64,000 nucleotides of DNA from Dallia pectoralis (Eukaryota > Chordata > Actinopteri > Esociformes > Umbridae), in NCBI GenBank assembly GCA_029465975.1, contig CM055728.1, positions 24,263,491 to 24,327,490 of the forward strand, read 5' to 3'. Position numbers and translations under genes: made by a program. Within the stretch, counting starts at the first letter, position 1. Each line of letters opens with the position of its first letter. Under the pieces are notes generated by a model. The model saw only the letters and a program-made list of their open reading frames with translations. It was not told the origin of the DNA and ran no database searches. Positions 45,171-60,712 of the stretch are shown here, in pieces.

Positions 45171-48100
45171 ATCCCCCATCGTGGCCCACAGACAATCTTT
45201 CCAGCGTAGCCTGTCAGTCTAATGAATTGTGATGCAGTGCTAATAGTGTGTGATAATATTCCAGACTACTACTAATAACATCTCCCCTTCATAGTCATTA
45301 GTAGCTCATCAGTACCCTGGGTTCCAGCCCCCCGTCCCAGACCCCCTGCCACCCCACTGTCTGTCCTCTAACTGGATCTGAGAGCTTTACCTTGGCCCAT
45401 CAGACCCGTCTCACCTGCCCTACGGCTCACTAGCAGGAGGAAGAGGAGGTGTTAATAGGATGAGACAAGCTCCTCGGTATTCCTGGACCCCAGTGGATCA
45501 TATCATCCCCGTTCCTAGCCAGACCACACCTCCTGTTCTGCTTCATGTTCTGTGCCATAGCAGGGTTCTACAGCCCAGTCTGTGCACGAGGAGAACAACT
45601 GGAAACCCTGGCCCCTGGGCCACATTAAGTCATAGTAGAGGCTGGCCGGCGTGTGTTCAGACGCCGTTTAAACCCTGTATGTGTCTGTATACGTTTAATG
45701 CCTGCTTGCCCTGTCTGTCATTTGTCTGTCGGCCGGCCGGCAGCAGCCTCTGTCAGCAGAGGCCTTCAGAGAGTCATGCCGCCCCGGCTCTGGAGGGGTC
45801 ACAGCTCACACAGAGCACGGGGTCAGGACCATGTTATACGATTACACTGTTACACAGGCCCGGCAAGACAGAGAAAGGAGGCGGAGGAGGTGGGGGGAAG
45901 CGGGGAAGGGGGGCAGAGAGGAGCGGGTAGGGTGGAGAGGGAGACTGAGAGAGGGGGAGGTACAGTAAGAGAGGGGGAGACAGAGAAAGGGTGAGGATGA
46001 TGGGAGGAGGTGTTAATAAAAGGATAAAGTGCGAGAGAACAGCACTGGGACGTGCCTCTTGAAGGCACTGGAACATCAGCCGTCCCATTCCAGAGCAGCT
46101 AAGGGCCAGTGAAAGGTCAGCACATGAAAGTCCTCAGGAGCCCGGTGAGGCCCCGTCCAGGTCAGTGCCATCCCCATGGTGATCATTAAAGGATAAGAGT
46201 TACCGGTCAGTATGACATCACAGAGTCTAACAATCTAGTTCACCTGCTGGCTTCAGATCTGAGGGGCAAAGGTGACCAATCTGAATGTCTATGGCAGCTG
46301 GTTATATCAGCCCTGATTAGCGTTGTTGGCTTGAACTACGGTTGAAGGACAGGGTAGCGGCGTCTTGTCGTGGTGTGTGTTCTCACCATTCTCCACCATG
46401 CAGGGCTTCGTCCCAAAACAGGGCATGACTAGAAAGCCCTCGGTCACATTTTCAGGAAAAACGACTATCACAGATTGCCTTTCGTATGCTAACAGGAAAA
46501 AACATGGAGAGTTTACATGTCTGTTTCACTCAATTACATGACTCTTACATCATACACATTCACTGTCTCTTGGGTGTTTGTTTTCAAACCAAGCCGACAA
46601 GACGTAGAAACCCGGAGTCATGAGTTTACGGAGGGAACGGGTCTCCCTGCTGTTCCTGTGTGTGTGAGGGGAGAATAAAGCACGGTACCAGAACTCGTAA
46701 TGTCTGAGGTAATCCCATGTGGAATGACTACTGAAACATGTATGAGAGCGCAGATCTGACGGAATCCCACAAAACATACCAGACTTTCAGCAATATGAAA
46801 TCCAGTGCTTTGAAGAAATTACGCTTTAGCTGTTGTTAGTTTCTTCCTATTTTTGAAGCTACGGTGAAATTTGACTTTCAGAACAAAGATTCAGTGTCTT
46901 GTTTTGAATCTTGTTACTTTTCTCCTTCTGGTCTCCTGACTGGGTCGAGACTCTGCAACATCCGACAGAACCATTCCACAATATTTTATTTTTGGTTATC
47001 CAAGATTACTCGCAGAATGGATCTGTTTCGCCTTCTTTATTGGACTGGGTTAACAACAGTGGTGGACCTGATCCTAGATCAGATCTGGTACTTTTCGGCA
47101 TCATCGCCTCCAGGCTGTTGAGGTATGTGGTGTTGTGTCTGTGGGCTGACAGGTGTGGAGGGTGTGCGGATCAGATAGCAGGGCGGACTTCCTCGTTGGC
47201 TGTCCTCACTACGGTGAAAGCCGATAGGTCTGATGTTTGGGTTATACCGGGCCGAAGTGCTGCTCTCTTTAAATGAGACACACTTGAACAGAGTGTTTCT
47301 GATCAGATTAACTGGGCTGTTGGCGATCGGGTTTCCGTGCTACCGGCCACACAGATCTCTCTCCCCGTGTGAGGTGAGAACTTATAGTTTCCTGGAGGTC
47401 TAGTAATTGAGTAAAGCATCTAGCATGCATTCTGTAACACCGTTATACACGCCGCAATGAAAAGACGTAAGGAGGCGCACATTTTATTGGTTTTTCATTT
47501 CATTCTGAACAAACCACTTCTCAGTTAACACTTTGAATGTCTTCTGCATATCCGGACTCAGAGCAAGTTAACTGTGTTGTACAACTAGCAGCAGCACACT
47601 GCAAGCTGTGGAGAAGGACGGAACAGAAATATAGTCAAGGGCAACATTTATTTTTTCCCAAGCAGAGAAAGAACATGGATCCTAAAATAAAAGGATGGAG
47701 ACCTTGGGGAGGGAGTGTGGAACAATGGCATCGTCATAGCGATTCAGATCCAGCTGTAGCTGTGTGACTGTAACTCCTTGTGGTCGGGATTCTGGTGCGC
47801 TGATGCTATTGTGTTCAGTTGCACATCGCGTGACGGGCAGGAAATTGTTCCTGTTCTCTGGACCCGAGGACTTCCTCCGTCAAAGAACAACAGATCATTA
47901 AACAAATATCAGAGAACAAACTGTAGCCTATATTACCAGTGAGGCAGCATGATTTCTGATGTCTGGTTGCTCTCATTCTCTATAAATCTATCCCTCTCTT
48001 GTGATACTGTTGGGCAGGGAGACAATCCCATATAAGGCTGGTGGAAGACCCCACCTGTGCTTCTGTTTCCATTAGAGATCAACAGTAAGAGACAGGGTTT

Positions 48101-48382
48101 ACACAGGATCAACTCGAGGAATGTTCCTCTCGACCCTCTGGTCCGATACGCTTCAGTCACCCTGTTTTCCTCATGTCACCAGGTTAATCCCCCACCCAGC
48201 TCTTACCTCGCTCTGCCGACTCCTCCCACCTCTTTATTGGCACCACCCTCCTAACATTCTCCCCCCTACTCCCTCCGGTCTGAAGTGTTCTCTAGATCTA
48301 ATGAACCAATAGGAAGCAAGTGTTAGCGTATTGATGTAACATGCCATCTGAAGGCATGGCAGTGTAGCCACATCCCAGCTTA
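45171..48382. other. unique sequence with the 45.9-kb GA tract
   Basis: No gene recognised. Frames of up to 156 codons (45460-45930) are chance frames in GC-rich sequence. Confidence 0.55.
45868..46010. repeat. GA/GGA-rich tract
   Basis: Irregular purine-rich sequence with GAGAGGGGGAG units. Confidence 0.85.
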
Positions 48383-50985
48383 ACCCGCTATGATAAACCC
48401 CGCTATGATAAACCTCGCTATGATAAACCCGCTATGATAAACCCTGCTATGATAAACCCTGCTATGATAAACCCTCCTATGATAAACCCCGCTATGATAA
48501 ACCCGCTATGATAAACCCTGCTATGATAAACCCTGCTATGATAAACCCGCTATGATAAACCCCGCTATAATAAACCATGCTATGATAAACCCCGCTATGA
48601 TAAACCCCGCTATGATAAACCCCGCTATGATAAACCCTGCTATGATAAACCCCGCTATGATAAACCCTCCTATGATAAACCCCGCTATAATAAACCCTGC
48701 TATGATAAACCCCGCTATGATAAACCCCGCTATGATAAACCCCGCTATGATAAACCCAGCTATGATAAACCCCGCTATGATAAACCCTGCTATGATAAAC
48801 CCTCCTATGATAAACCCCGCTATGATAAACCCCGCTATGATAAACCCAGCTATGATAAACCCAGCTATGATAAACCCCGCTATGATAAACCTCGCTATGA
48901 TAAACCCGCTATGATAAACCCTGCTATGATAAACCCTGCTATGATAAACCCGCTATGATAAACCCCGCTATAATAAACCATGCTATGATAAACCCCGCTA
49001 TGATAAACCCCGCTATGATAAACCCCGCTATGATAAACCCTGCTATGATAAACCCCGCTATGATAAACCCTCCTATGATAAACCCCGCTATAATAAACCC
49101 TGCTATGATAAACCCCGCTATGATAAACCCCGCTATAATAAACCCCGCTATGATAAACCCTGCTATGATAAACCTCGCTATGATAAACCCGCTATGATAA
49201 ACCCTGCTATGATAAACCCTGCTATGATAAACCCGCTATGATAAACCCCGCTATAATAAACCATGCTATGATAAACCCCGCTATGATAAACCCCGCTATG
49301 ATAAACCCCACTATGATAAACCCCGCTATGATAAACCCCGCTATGATAAACCCCGCTATGATAAACCCTGCTATGATAAACCCCGCTATGATAAACCCTC
49401 CTATGATAAACCCCGCTATAATAAACCCTGCTATGATAAACCCCGCTATGATAAACCCCGCTATAATAAACCCTGCTATGATAAACCCCGCTATGATAAA
49501 CCCCGCTATAATAAACCCTGCTATGATAAACCCCGCTATGATAAACCCCGCTATGATAAACCCCGCTATGATAAACCCCGCTATGATAAACCCTGCTATG
49601 ATAAACCCCGCTATGATAAACCCTGCTATGATAAACCCCGCTATAATAAACCCTGCTATGATAAACCCCGCTATGATAAACCCCGCTATAATAAACCCTG
49701 CTATGATAAACCCCGCTATGATAAACCCCGCTATGATAAACCCAGCTATGATAAACCCCGCTATGATAAACCCTGCTATGATAAACCCTGCTATGATAAA
49801 CCCTGCTATGATAAACCCTCCTATGATAAACCCCGCTATGATAAACCCCGCTATGATAAACCCTGCTATGATAAACCCAGCTATGATAAACCCCGCTATG
49901 ATAAACCTCGCTATGATAAACCCGCTATGATAAACCCTGCTATGATAAACCCTGCTATGATAAACCCGCTATGATAAACCCCGCTATAATAAACCATGCT
50001 ATGATAAACCCCGCTATGATAAACCCCGCTATGATAAACCCTCCTATGATAAACCCCGCTATAATAAACCCTGCTATGATAAACCCCGCTATGATAAACC
50101 CCGCTATAATAAACCCTGCTATGATAAACCCTGCTATGATAAACCTCGCTATGATAAACCCGCTATGATAAACCCTGCTATGATAAACCCTGCTATGATA
50201 AACCCGCTATGATAAACCCCGCTATAATAAACCATGCTATGATAAACCCCGCTATGATAAACCCCGCTATGATAAACCCCACTATGATAAACCCCGCTAT
50301 GATAAACCCCGCTATGATAAACCCCGCTATGATAAACCCTGCTATGATAAACCCCGCTATGATAAACCCTCCTATGATAAACCCCGCTATAATAAACCCT
50401 GCTATGATAAACCCCGCTATGATAAACCCCGCTATAATAAACCCTGCTATGATAAACCCCGCTATGATAAACCCCGCTATAATAAACCCTGCTATGATAA
50501 ACCCCGCTATGATAAACCCCGCTATGATAAACCCCGCTATGATAAACCCCGCTATGATAAACCCTGCTATGATAAACCCCGCTATGATAAACCCTGCTAT
50601 GATAAACCCCGCTATAATAAACCCTGCTATGATAAACCCCGCTATAATAAACCCTGCTATGATAAACCCCGCTATGATAAACCCCGCTATGATAAACCTC
50701 ACTATGATAAACCTGCTATGATAAACCAGCTATGATAAACCCTGCTATGATAAACCCCACTATGATACACCTCACTATGATAAACCAGCTATGATAAACC
50801 CTGCTATGATAAACCCGCTATGATAAACCCCACTATGATAAACCTCACTATGATAAACCTCACTATGATAAATCCTGCTATGATAAACCCCGCTATGATA
50901 AACCCTCTATGATAAACCTGCTATGATAAACCCCGCTATGATAAACCCTCTATGATAAACCTGCTATGATAAACCCCACTATGGG
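48383..50985. repeat. 15-bp minisatellite, about 173 copies, with higher-order repeats
   Basis: The unit is TATGATAAACCCCGC with variants CCTGC, CCTCC, CCAGC, CTCGC, a 14-mer ACCCGC form and TATAATAAA. The rare variant block TATAATAAACCATGC marks larger duplicated segments at 48576, 48979, 49262, 49995 and 50233. Both strands are open over long distances purely because the period is 15. The right end (50700-50985) degenerates into mixed 14- and 15-mers. Confidence 0.98.
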
Positions 50986-51555
50986 ACATCTGAACGAACG
51001 AGGAAACTCAAAGGGCCAAAACAATGAAGCCATCCAGTACAGCCCTTAAACAGAGCAAGGGAAAGCGGATGGGGAAGACAGATGCGGTTTGGCAAAGAGG
51101 TCTATTCATTTATCAAAGCACCTCCTACTCTCTCAAATGTTCTCCTTAGGCCTGTTTCTCATTACAGTTGGATGTTTCTACAGGCTTGTTTTCCCCTGTC
51201 CAGCTTTAGTATACAGTGTGGACTTTCCTGTGTGTGGTTTGGTATGTTGTCGTTCGTAGTCTGGTTCTCATTAGCCATGCTCCGCCTAAAGCTTTCCCTT
51301 ATTGCCTCATTTGGGGCTGAGCTGGCACACAAAACCCCCTAATGCCTCTCATCACAGGAAATAATTGTTTCAAGAGGGCTGGTGGACCTGGTCCTCGCTG
51401 CCTCCTTTCTCTCCCTCTCCCTGGGCTTGTCAGGAATGGAGGGATGAGAGCTAAAGAGGTGAACAAGAGGGTATAAAGAGCCTACCTCCTGTGGGACCCA
51501 CAGAACTCATTAACCTGCACACATCCACAGAGGCCAGACCCCACAGGACCTCCAC
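50986..51555. other. unique sequence between two arrays
   Basis: Nothing recognised. Confidence 0.6.
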
Positions 51556-52012
51556 ACACCTCTCCTCACCTCTCCTCACCTCTCCTCACCAGTCTTTACC
51601 TCTCCTCACCACTCCTCACCTCTCCTCACCAATCCTCACATCTCCTCACCTCTCCTCACCACTCCTCACCTCTCCTCACCTCTCCTCACCTCTCCTCACC
51701 TCTCCTCACATCTCCTCTCCTCTCCTCACCACTCCTCACCTCTCCTCACCTCTCCTCACCAGTCTTTACCTCTCCTCACCACTCCTCACCTCTCCTCACC
51801 ACTCCTCACCTCTCCTCACCTCTCCTCACCTCTCCTCACCACTCCTCACCTCTCCTCTCCTCACCTCTCCTCACCACTCCTCACCTCTCCTCACCACTCC
51901 TCACCTCTCCTCACATCTCCTCACATCTCCTCACCACTCCTCACCTCTCCTCACCAATCCTCACCTCTCCTCACATCTCCTCACCACTCCTCACCTCTCC
52001 TCACCTCACCCT
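51556..52012. repeat. 10-bp CTCCTCACC(T/A) minisatellite, about 45 copies
   Basis: TCTCCTCACC and ACTCCTCACC alternate, with a duplicated block that includes AGTCTTTACC (51591 and 51761). Strongly strand-biased to pyrimidine plus A. Confidence 0.95.
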
Positions 52013-54960
<2,948 letters not shown>

Positions 54961-55535
54961 CTGTTGGTTGGTGTTATGGGCTGACACTGGATCTGCTGTT
55001 GGTTGGTGTTATGGGCTGACACTGGATCTGCTGTTGGTTGGTGTTATGGGCTGACACTGGATCTGCTGTTGGTTGGTGTTATGGGCTGACACTGGATCTG
55101 CTGTTGGTTGGTGTTATGGGCTGACACTGGATCTGCTGTTGGTTGGTGTTATGGGCTGACACTGGATCTGCTGTTGGTTGGTGTTATGGGCTGACACTGG
55201 ATCTGCTGTTGGTTGGTGTTATGGGCTGACACTGGATCTGCTGTTGGTTGGTGTTATGGGCTGACACTGGATCTGCTGTTGGTTGGTGTTATGGGCTGAC
55301 ACTGGATCTGCTGTTGGTTGGTGTTATGGGCTGACACTGGATCTGCTGTTGGTTGGTGTTATGGGCTGACACTGGATCTGCTGTTGGTTGGTGTTATGGG
55401 CTGACACTGGATCTGCTGTTGGTTGGTGTTATGGGCTGACACTGGATCTGCTGTTGGTTGGTGTTATGGGCTGACACTGGATCTGCTGTTGGTTGGTGTT
55501 ATGGGCTGACACTGGATCTGCTGTTGGTTGGTGTT
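54961..55535. repeat. 35-bp minisatellite, about 16 near-identical copies
   Basis: CTGTTGGTTGGTGTTATGGG then CTGACACTGGATCTG repeats with no difference that I can see, implying recent expansion or homogenisation. Confidence 0.97.
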
Positions 55536-55615
55536 AACCAAAATTGCTGAATGCTGTTGGAAAGTGAGAATGTGTATTTGTGTGTATTCAGTATGTTTGT
55601 ACGGTGTATGTGTAT

Positions 55616-55617
<2 letters not shown>

Positions 55618-55649
<32 letters not shown>

Positions 55650-55650
55650 C
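55618..55650. repeat. (TG)n microsatellite
   Basis: About 14 TG units, preceded by TATGTGTATGTG. Confidence 0.95.
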
Positions 55651-55948
55651 TGAGTGACAGGCTGTTTTTGCTGATCTTGCCTGTCCTACCTCCTCAGGTG
55701 TGGTAAAGGCCTCTAGCTTTGTCTCAGTCTGTCCTACAGCCTCCGGCCATCTAGAGGAGTAGTGACATTTAGCTCCACACTAACTGGCTCATTACCCAGA
55801 CTCCATCACACCCCATCTCTGACAGGACTACGTATGTGTCCATAGTTTAGTTTGATATCACCTGCTCCTATTCTGCTTATGTTGTCCCAACTGCATGGAG
55901 AACCAAACTGAGCAGCTATATTGTTTTGGGAACTATATTGTTCCCCTC

Positions 55949-56320
55949 ACCCCACACAACCTGAGTACATTTGGGAATATTTTCCCCTCACCCTGAGTAC
56001 ATTTGGGAATATTTTCCCCTCACCCCACACTCACCCTGAGTACATTTGGGAATATTTTCCCCTCACCCGACTCACCCTGGGTACATTTGGGAATATTTTC
56101 CCCTCACCCCACACTCACCCTGAGTACATTTGGGAATATTTTCCCCTTACCCCACTCACCCTGAGTACATTTGGGAATATTTTCCTCTTACCCCACTCAC
56201 CCTGAGTACATTTGGGAATATTTTCCCCTTACCCCACTCACCCTGAGTACATTTGGGAATATTTTCCCCTCACCCCACTCACCCTGAGTACATTTGGGAA
56301 TATTTTCCCCTCACCCTGTT
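55949..56320. repeat. 41-43-bp minisatellite, 9 copies
   Basis: GAGTACATTTGGGAATATTT is followed by TCCCCTCACCCCACTCACCCT. GAGTAC/GGGTAC recurs at 55963, 55995, 56038, 56079, 56122, 56163, 56204, 56245 and 56287. Confidence 0.95.
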
Positions 56321-56671
56321 TACATTTCTTTTTTTAATTAGCACCTTACTTAAGACGAGCATTTTCGGTGCTCCTGTTGCATCTTTGTACAGTATCATAC
56401 CATTTAAGCCACATTCGTGTCTCTCATCTCATTTCACCCAGCAGCAATCCTCACCCTGATTGGACCATTGATGTCCTTAATTACCCCGCTGTGTTGCATG
56501 AGAGACCCAGCTCTCTCCCCTTCAGAGAGAATCCTCATATGTGGCAGAGTAAACACTCAGTTATATTGTTTCTATTTCTCTAGACATCTCAATTGATATG
56601 TTATTCATTCAAATAAGACACAGTTGTGGATGGGGGGGGGGGGTATGAGAAGTATATGGTTGTGATGACTA

Positions 56672-56950
56672 GTGGATGAGAGGGCGGAGGAGTAGAGAAC
56701 ATGGGACGTGGATGAGAGGGCGGAGGAGTAGAGAACATGGGACGTGGATGAGAGGGTGGAGGAGTAGAGGAAATGACACGTGGATGAGAGGGTGGAGGAG
56801 TAGAGAACATGGGACGTGGATGAGAGGGTGGAGGAGTAGAGAACATGGGACGTGGATGAGAGGGTGGAGGAGTAGAGAACATGGGACGTGGATGAGAGGG
56901 TGGAGGAGTAGAGGAAATGACACGTGGATGAGAGGGTGGAGGAGTAGAAA
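56672..56950. repeat. 36-bp minisatellite, about 8 copies
   Basis: GTGGATGAGAGGGTGGAGGA then GTAGAGAACATGGGAC. A variant ending GAGGAAATGACAC occurs at copies 3 and 7, suggesting a four-copy (144-bp) block duplicated once. Confidence 0.95.
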
Positions 56951-57074
56951 CGGAGAGAGACAACAGCGCGAATACCTTAAATATTAGAACAGGCCCTCTG
57001 TGCCAGTGTTCAGAGACGCCTTCCCATGGATTGACATGCGTGTTGTGTGAAGACACATATTTGTTAATGAGGCG

Positions 57075-57215
57075 TGTGGATAGGCACACACACACACACC
57101 TAGAGACACACACACACACCCAGAGAAACACACACACCCAGAGACACACACCCAGAGAAACACACACCCAGAGACACAAACACACACACACACAGCCAGA
57201 CACACACACACACAC
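57075..57215. repeat. CA-rich repeat with CCCAGAGA spacers
   Basis: ACACACACCCAGAGACAC-type units of varying length. Confidence 0.9.
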
Positions 57216-57429
57216 AGTGGCATTCTCCAAGCCCAGACGCATCCCCGCTCCTTTGTTCAGTGTGTTTTCTTATTGATAAGACCTTGGCTGGAACTAATAG
57301 TATGAGTTAGGCTCCAGTGTTGATTCAGTTGTGCATGGGCAGTAATAGAGACATCACACATGTTTTATCCTGTGGTTCCTGTTTACACTGTGTATGTGAG
57401 CTCTAGTTCTCTCCCTGTGTTCCATTAGA

Positions 57430-57968
57430 ACGGTCCTACTGGCTCTGTGTCCTACTGGCTCTGTGTCCTACTGGCTCTGTGTCCTACTGGCTCTGTGTCC
57501 TACTGGCTCTGTGTCCTACTGGCTCTGTGTCCTACAGGCTCTGTGTCCTACAGGCTCTGTGTCCTATTGGCTCTGTGTCCTACTGGCTCTGTGTCCTACT
57601 GGCTCTGTGTCCTACTGGCTCTGTGTCCTACTGGCTCTGTGTCCTGCTGGCTCTGTGTGCTACTGGCTCTGTGCTCTACTGGCTCAGTGTCCTACTGGCT
57701 CTGTGTCCTATTGGCTCTGTGTCCTACTGGCTCTGTGTCCTACTGGCTCTGTGTACTACTGGTTCTGTGTCCTACTGGTTCTGTGTCCTTTTGGTTCTGT
57801 CCTCCAGGCTCTGTGTCCTACTGGCTCTGTGTCCTACTGGCTCTGTGTCCTACTGGCTCTGTGTCCTACTGGCTCTGTGTCCTACTGGCTCTGTGCTCTA
57901 CAGGCTCTGTGTCCTACTGGCTCTGTGTCCTACAGGCTCTGTCTCCTACAGGCTCTGTGCTCTACAGA
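57430..57968. repeat. 16-bp TCCTACTGGCTCTGTG minisatellite, about 33 copies
   Basis: Single-base variants (CTACAGG, CTATTGG, CTGCTGG, GTGCTCT) are scattered along it. Because 16 is not a multiple of 3, all three + frames read the same repeated peptide in rotation and stay open for up to 200 codons. Confidence 0.97.
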
Positions 57969-58258
57969 TCTCAGATCATTGTGGTGTCCACTCTGCTGGG
58001 GTCAGCACTCTCTGACTGGCTGACTCAGGAGCCCAAGGCCTGCTTTTAATTTCATCACCATTTGTCTCTCCCTTCACACTCATTTAGTCTGTCTCTGACA
58101 GTGTGTGTGTGTGTGTTTGTGTGTGTTGTCTGGCCACTTTTAACCAGCACATCCTGTGTTTACAATGCTAATATGCAGCCGGGCAGCAAAAGACTGAGTC
58201 ATGAATTAATGTGTTCATTATTTGCTAGACATTACTTGGGGCTAGGCTAGCCATGGTG

Positions 58259-58261
<3 letters not shown>

Positions 58262-58291
<30 letters not shown>
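58262..58291. repeat. (CA)n microsatellite
   Basis: About 15 CA units. Confidence 0.95.
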
Positions 58292-58292
<1 letters not shown>

Positions 58293-59262
58293 CACGGGTC
58301 TGTTCTTTACACAGGTATCAGACAGCATTACGGGTTACCTGCAGGACAAGATCAGACAGCACCGTCGTTAGTTGAACACAGAGTCAACGTGACTTTAAAC
58401 ACGATTTCCACAGAGTCAACATGACTTTAAACACGGTTTCCACAGAGTGTTTGAAGCCGCCGTCCCAACAACAGCAAGTTGGCACCATAGATTAACTCCT
58501 GACTCCTCAACCCACTTCATGGAGCCTAACTGGAATTAGAGTGTATGTCGTCTCTACGCCTGTTCCTTGCTTGATCCAGATGCGCTATGATTCCACTTTA
58601 GCTATTTGGTTTACTCTCGTTTGGTTTCAGGGCGGCCGTCACTTTTAGTGCACACTTTATTATTGTAAAGGTGTGTGTGTGTGTATAATGCATTTTGTGG
58701 ACCGGAAGGTCAGGGCCAATAATAGTGAGTAGTTAAGTCCGGGGGTGATGGCTCCCATGCGTGTTTCTTCCTCTCAGTATAACTACATGTTGTTAGTACT
58801 AACACATCGCCCTCTACTGTTCCAGTGTGATATTGAGACTTCTCCCTTCTGGGTTTGAGTTTTTGTGTGATGGTCGTTTGAGGAAGTATGAGCGAACACA
58901 TTTGCACTCGTTCTAAATCACATGAGCAGCCGACGCGAAGATTAAATGCATGCGTCTCTACAAACTGTTTATTGTGTTACCAGTTAGGTGAATCAACTCC
59001 CTTACATTTACCTTTGATGTGGCCTCTGAATCTCCTAGTGGTCTGTCTCTGTCTGTCTATCAGTCAGGCTCCTGTCTGTCTTTCAGTCTTTCACTTTCTG
59101 TATGTCGGCCTTTATGTCTCTGTTTGTCAGGTTTCAGACTGTCTGGCACCTGTCAATGTTAGTCTGTCTGTCTGGCATTTTTTCCCGTCTCTGTCTGCCA
59201 GTCACAATGAACTTGAATTATTTTATCGTATTAAAGCCTGTGTCTTTAGGCTCAATCAGTGA

Positions 59263-59382
59263 AGCTTCATCATGTTCTTGGAGATCTCTCATCTGGTAGG
59301 TTTTCTCTCTCAACCCCAGTGACCAAACTGACTTGGAGAGAGAACCTACAGGATGGTATCTCTTCAGGAACATGATAGAGCT
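59263..59382. other. imperfect long stem-loop, about 47-bp arms and 24-nt loop
   Basis: The left arm (59263-59311) and right arm (59336-59382) are inverted copies with about 80% pairing by eye. Conserved blocks are ATCATGTTC, GTAGGTT and CTCTCTC. Total length of about 120 nt is within the size of long pre-miRNA hairpins, or it may be a relic of a foldback element. Confidence 0.65.
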
Positions 59383-60619
59383 ATCCCGCTCTAGAGTTTC
59401 TGGTCCTGCTGGACTTGACTTCATATCATACTGCATGTCCTCAAACGTTCAGCACATACAAAGCTGCTGCATTTGATTATTGATTCATATCATATAAGCA
59501 TGAACATTTTATATGGGGATATGCGTATCGCTGAACACACTGTAAGTGCAGCTCCATCAAACTCATTTTACTGTTCATTTGATGTCAACGAGGAACTTGT
59601 CCGCGTTAGATTTCTGTCTGTTTGAGATTCCAGGGATCTAATCTAGATGCAGACAGCAGTGTCAACCCTAAACCACTAATGCTGTGGACCTCTCTGCTCT
59701 TCCATTTATCACTGCCACACCACTTTTACCTTTACCATTTTTAATTCTCGGAAAATAAGTAATTTTCTACAGGATAACCTCAGGCATTCTGCTTATAAAT
59801 GCATTTGATTCGAGACACATTTAAGAATGTCAGCGATGTCGCTATTCATGATTTATACTTTGGCATTTCGGTTCATTTCGATTGGTGTGTGTGTTTTTTA
59901 AGCTATGCATGTCTCATGAGTAAAATAAGCTGAGAAAACATAAACAAGTGTGTTGTGGGCTTCCTAAAATGACATCACGTTGTGTATAAAGCCTCACTTT
60001 GACCAGGAGACACTAGAATCTGGTTCAACTGAAAACATTATATATGGAGTAATTTGGGAAACACGGTGTCCACAGATATTCTACTCCAGATGCCAGTATC
60101 TTTACTATGAACAAATACTGTTGTAAAGGCTCGTGGTATGTTTCCCTCTGAAAGGTGTCATGGTGGAATGTCTTTCAGCACCTCAGACATTTGAAATTGC
60201 ACACAGCCTCGACAGAGACAGGCTAGCTGGCCTCGTCTAATTGGGTCAAATTAACACATTCTTCCCGCCCTAGTTACAGTGGCTAATGTTTTGTTTGTTA
60301 TGGTTGTCACATAGCTCAGTCCTTACGGAGGCGTCCAGAGAGAGAGGTCTGCACCTGACCGCTCACATTACCTCCGTTGAGCAACACTGTGGATGAATAG
60401 GTCTGATGTCTAGACACGGGCTGGCTGGCTGACTGAGCAGCAGGAAGGAGAGCCAACCAGTTGGACATGGGAGGAATACAGGAGGTGTGGTGATTGTCCT
60501 AATGGGTGTGGTAACAGAGCTAGCCAACTAGCCTGACACCCACCCCCACTGACCAGCCATAATGCCTCTGGGATGCTGTGAACTATAAAGCTGACCATGC
60601 TAGCGGCCCCATTTACCAG

Positions 60620-60712
60620 ACTATCTGGTGGCTATCTGGCGGCAATCTGGCGCCTATCTGGCGCCTATCTGGCAGCTATCTGGCGGCTGTCTAGCGCCTA
60701 TCTAACGGTCAC
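60620..60712. repeat. CTATCTGGCGG short repeat
   Basis: Seven or eight imperfect copies of (C/G)CTATCTGGCG. Confidence 0.85.

Larger units (their letters stand above)
56321..57429. other. short unique pieces between arrays
   Basis: A poly-G run at 56630-56642 precedes the 36-bp array. Nothing else recognised. Confidence 0.55.
57969..60619. other. unique sequence with stem-loop at 59.3 kb
   Basis: Small duplications (CACAGAGTCAACGTGACTTT, about 58377 and 58411), CTGTCTGT-rich 59040-59200 and the imperfect hairpin. The part 59440-60080 is AT-rich and repeat-free. Confidence 0.55.

Noticed and set aside
48552..50721. Several open frames of MINPA repeats (+) and GFIIA repeats (-)
   Set aside because: Both strands are open because the unit is 15 bp. 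DNA variants are spread over all codon positions and a 14-mer breaks the frame repeatedly.
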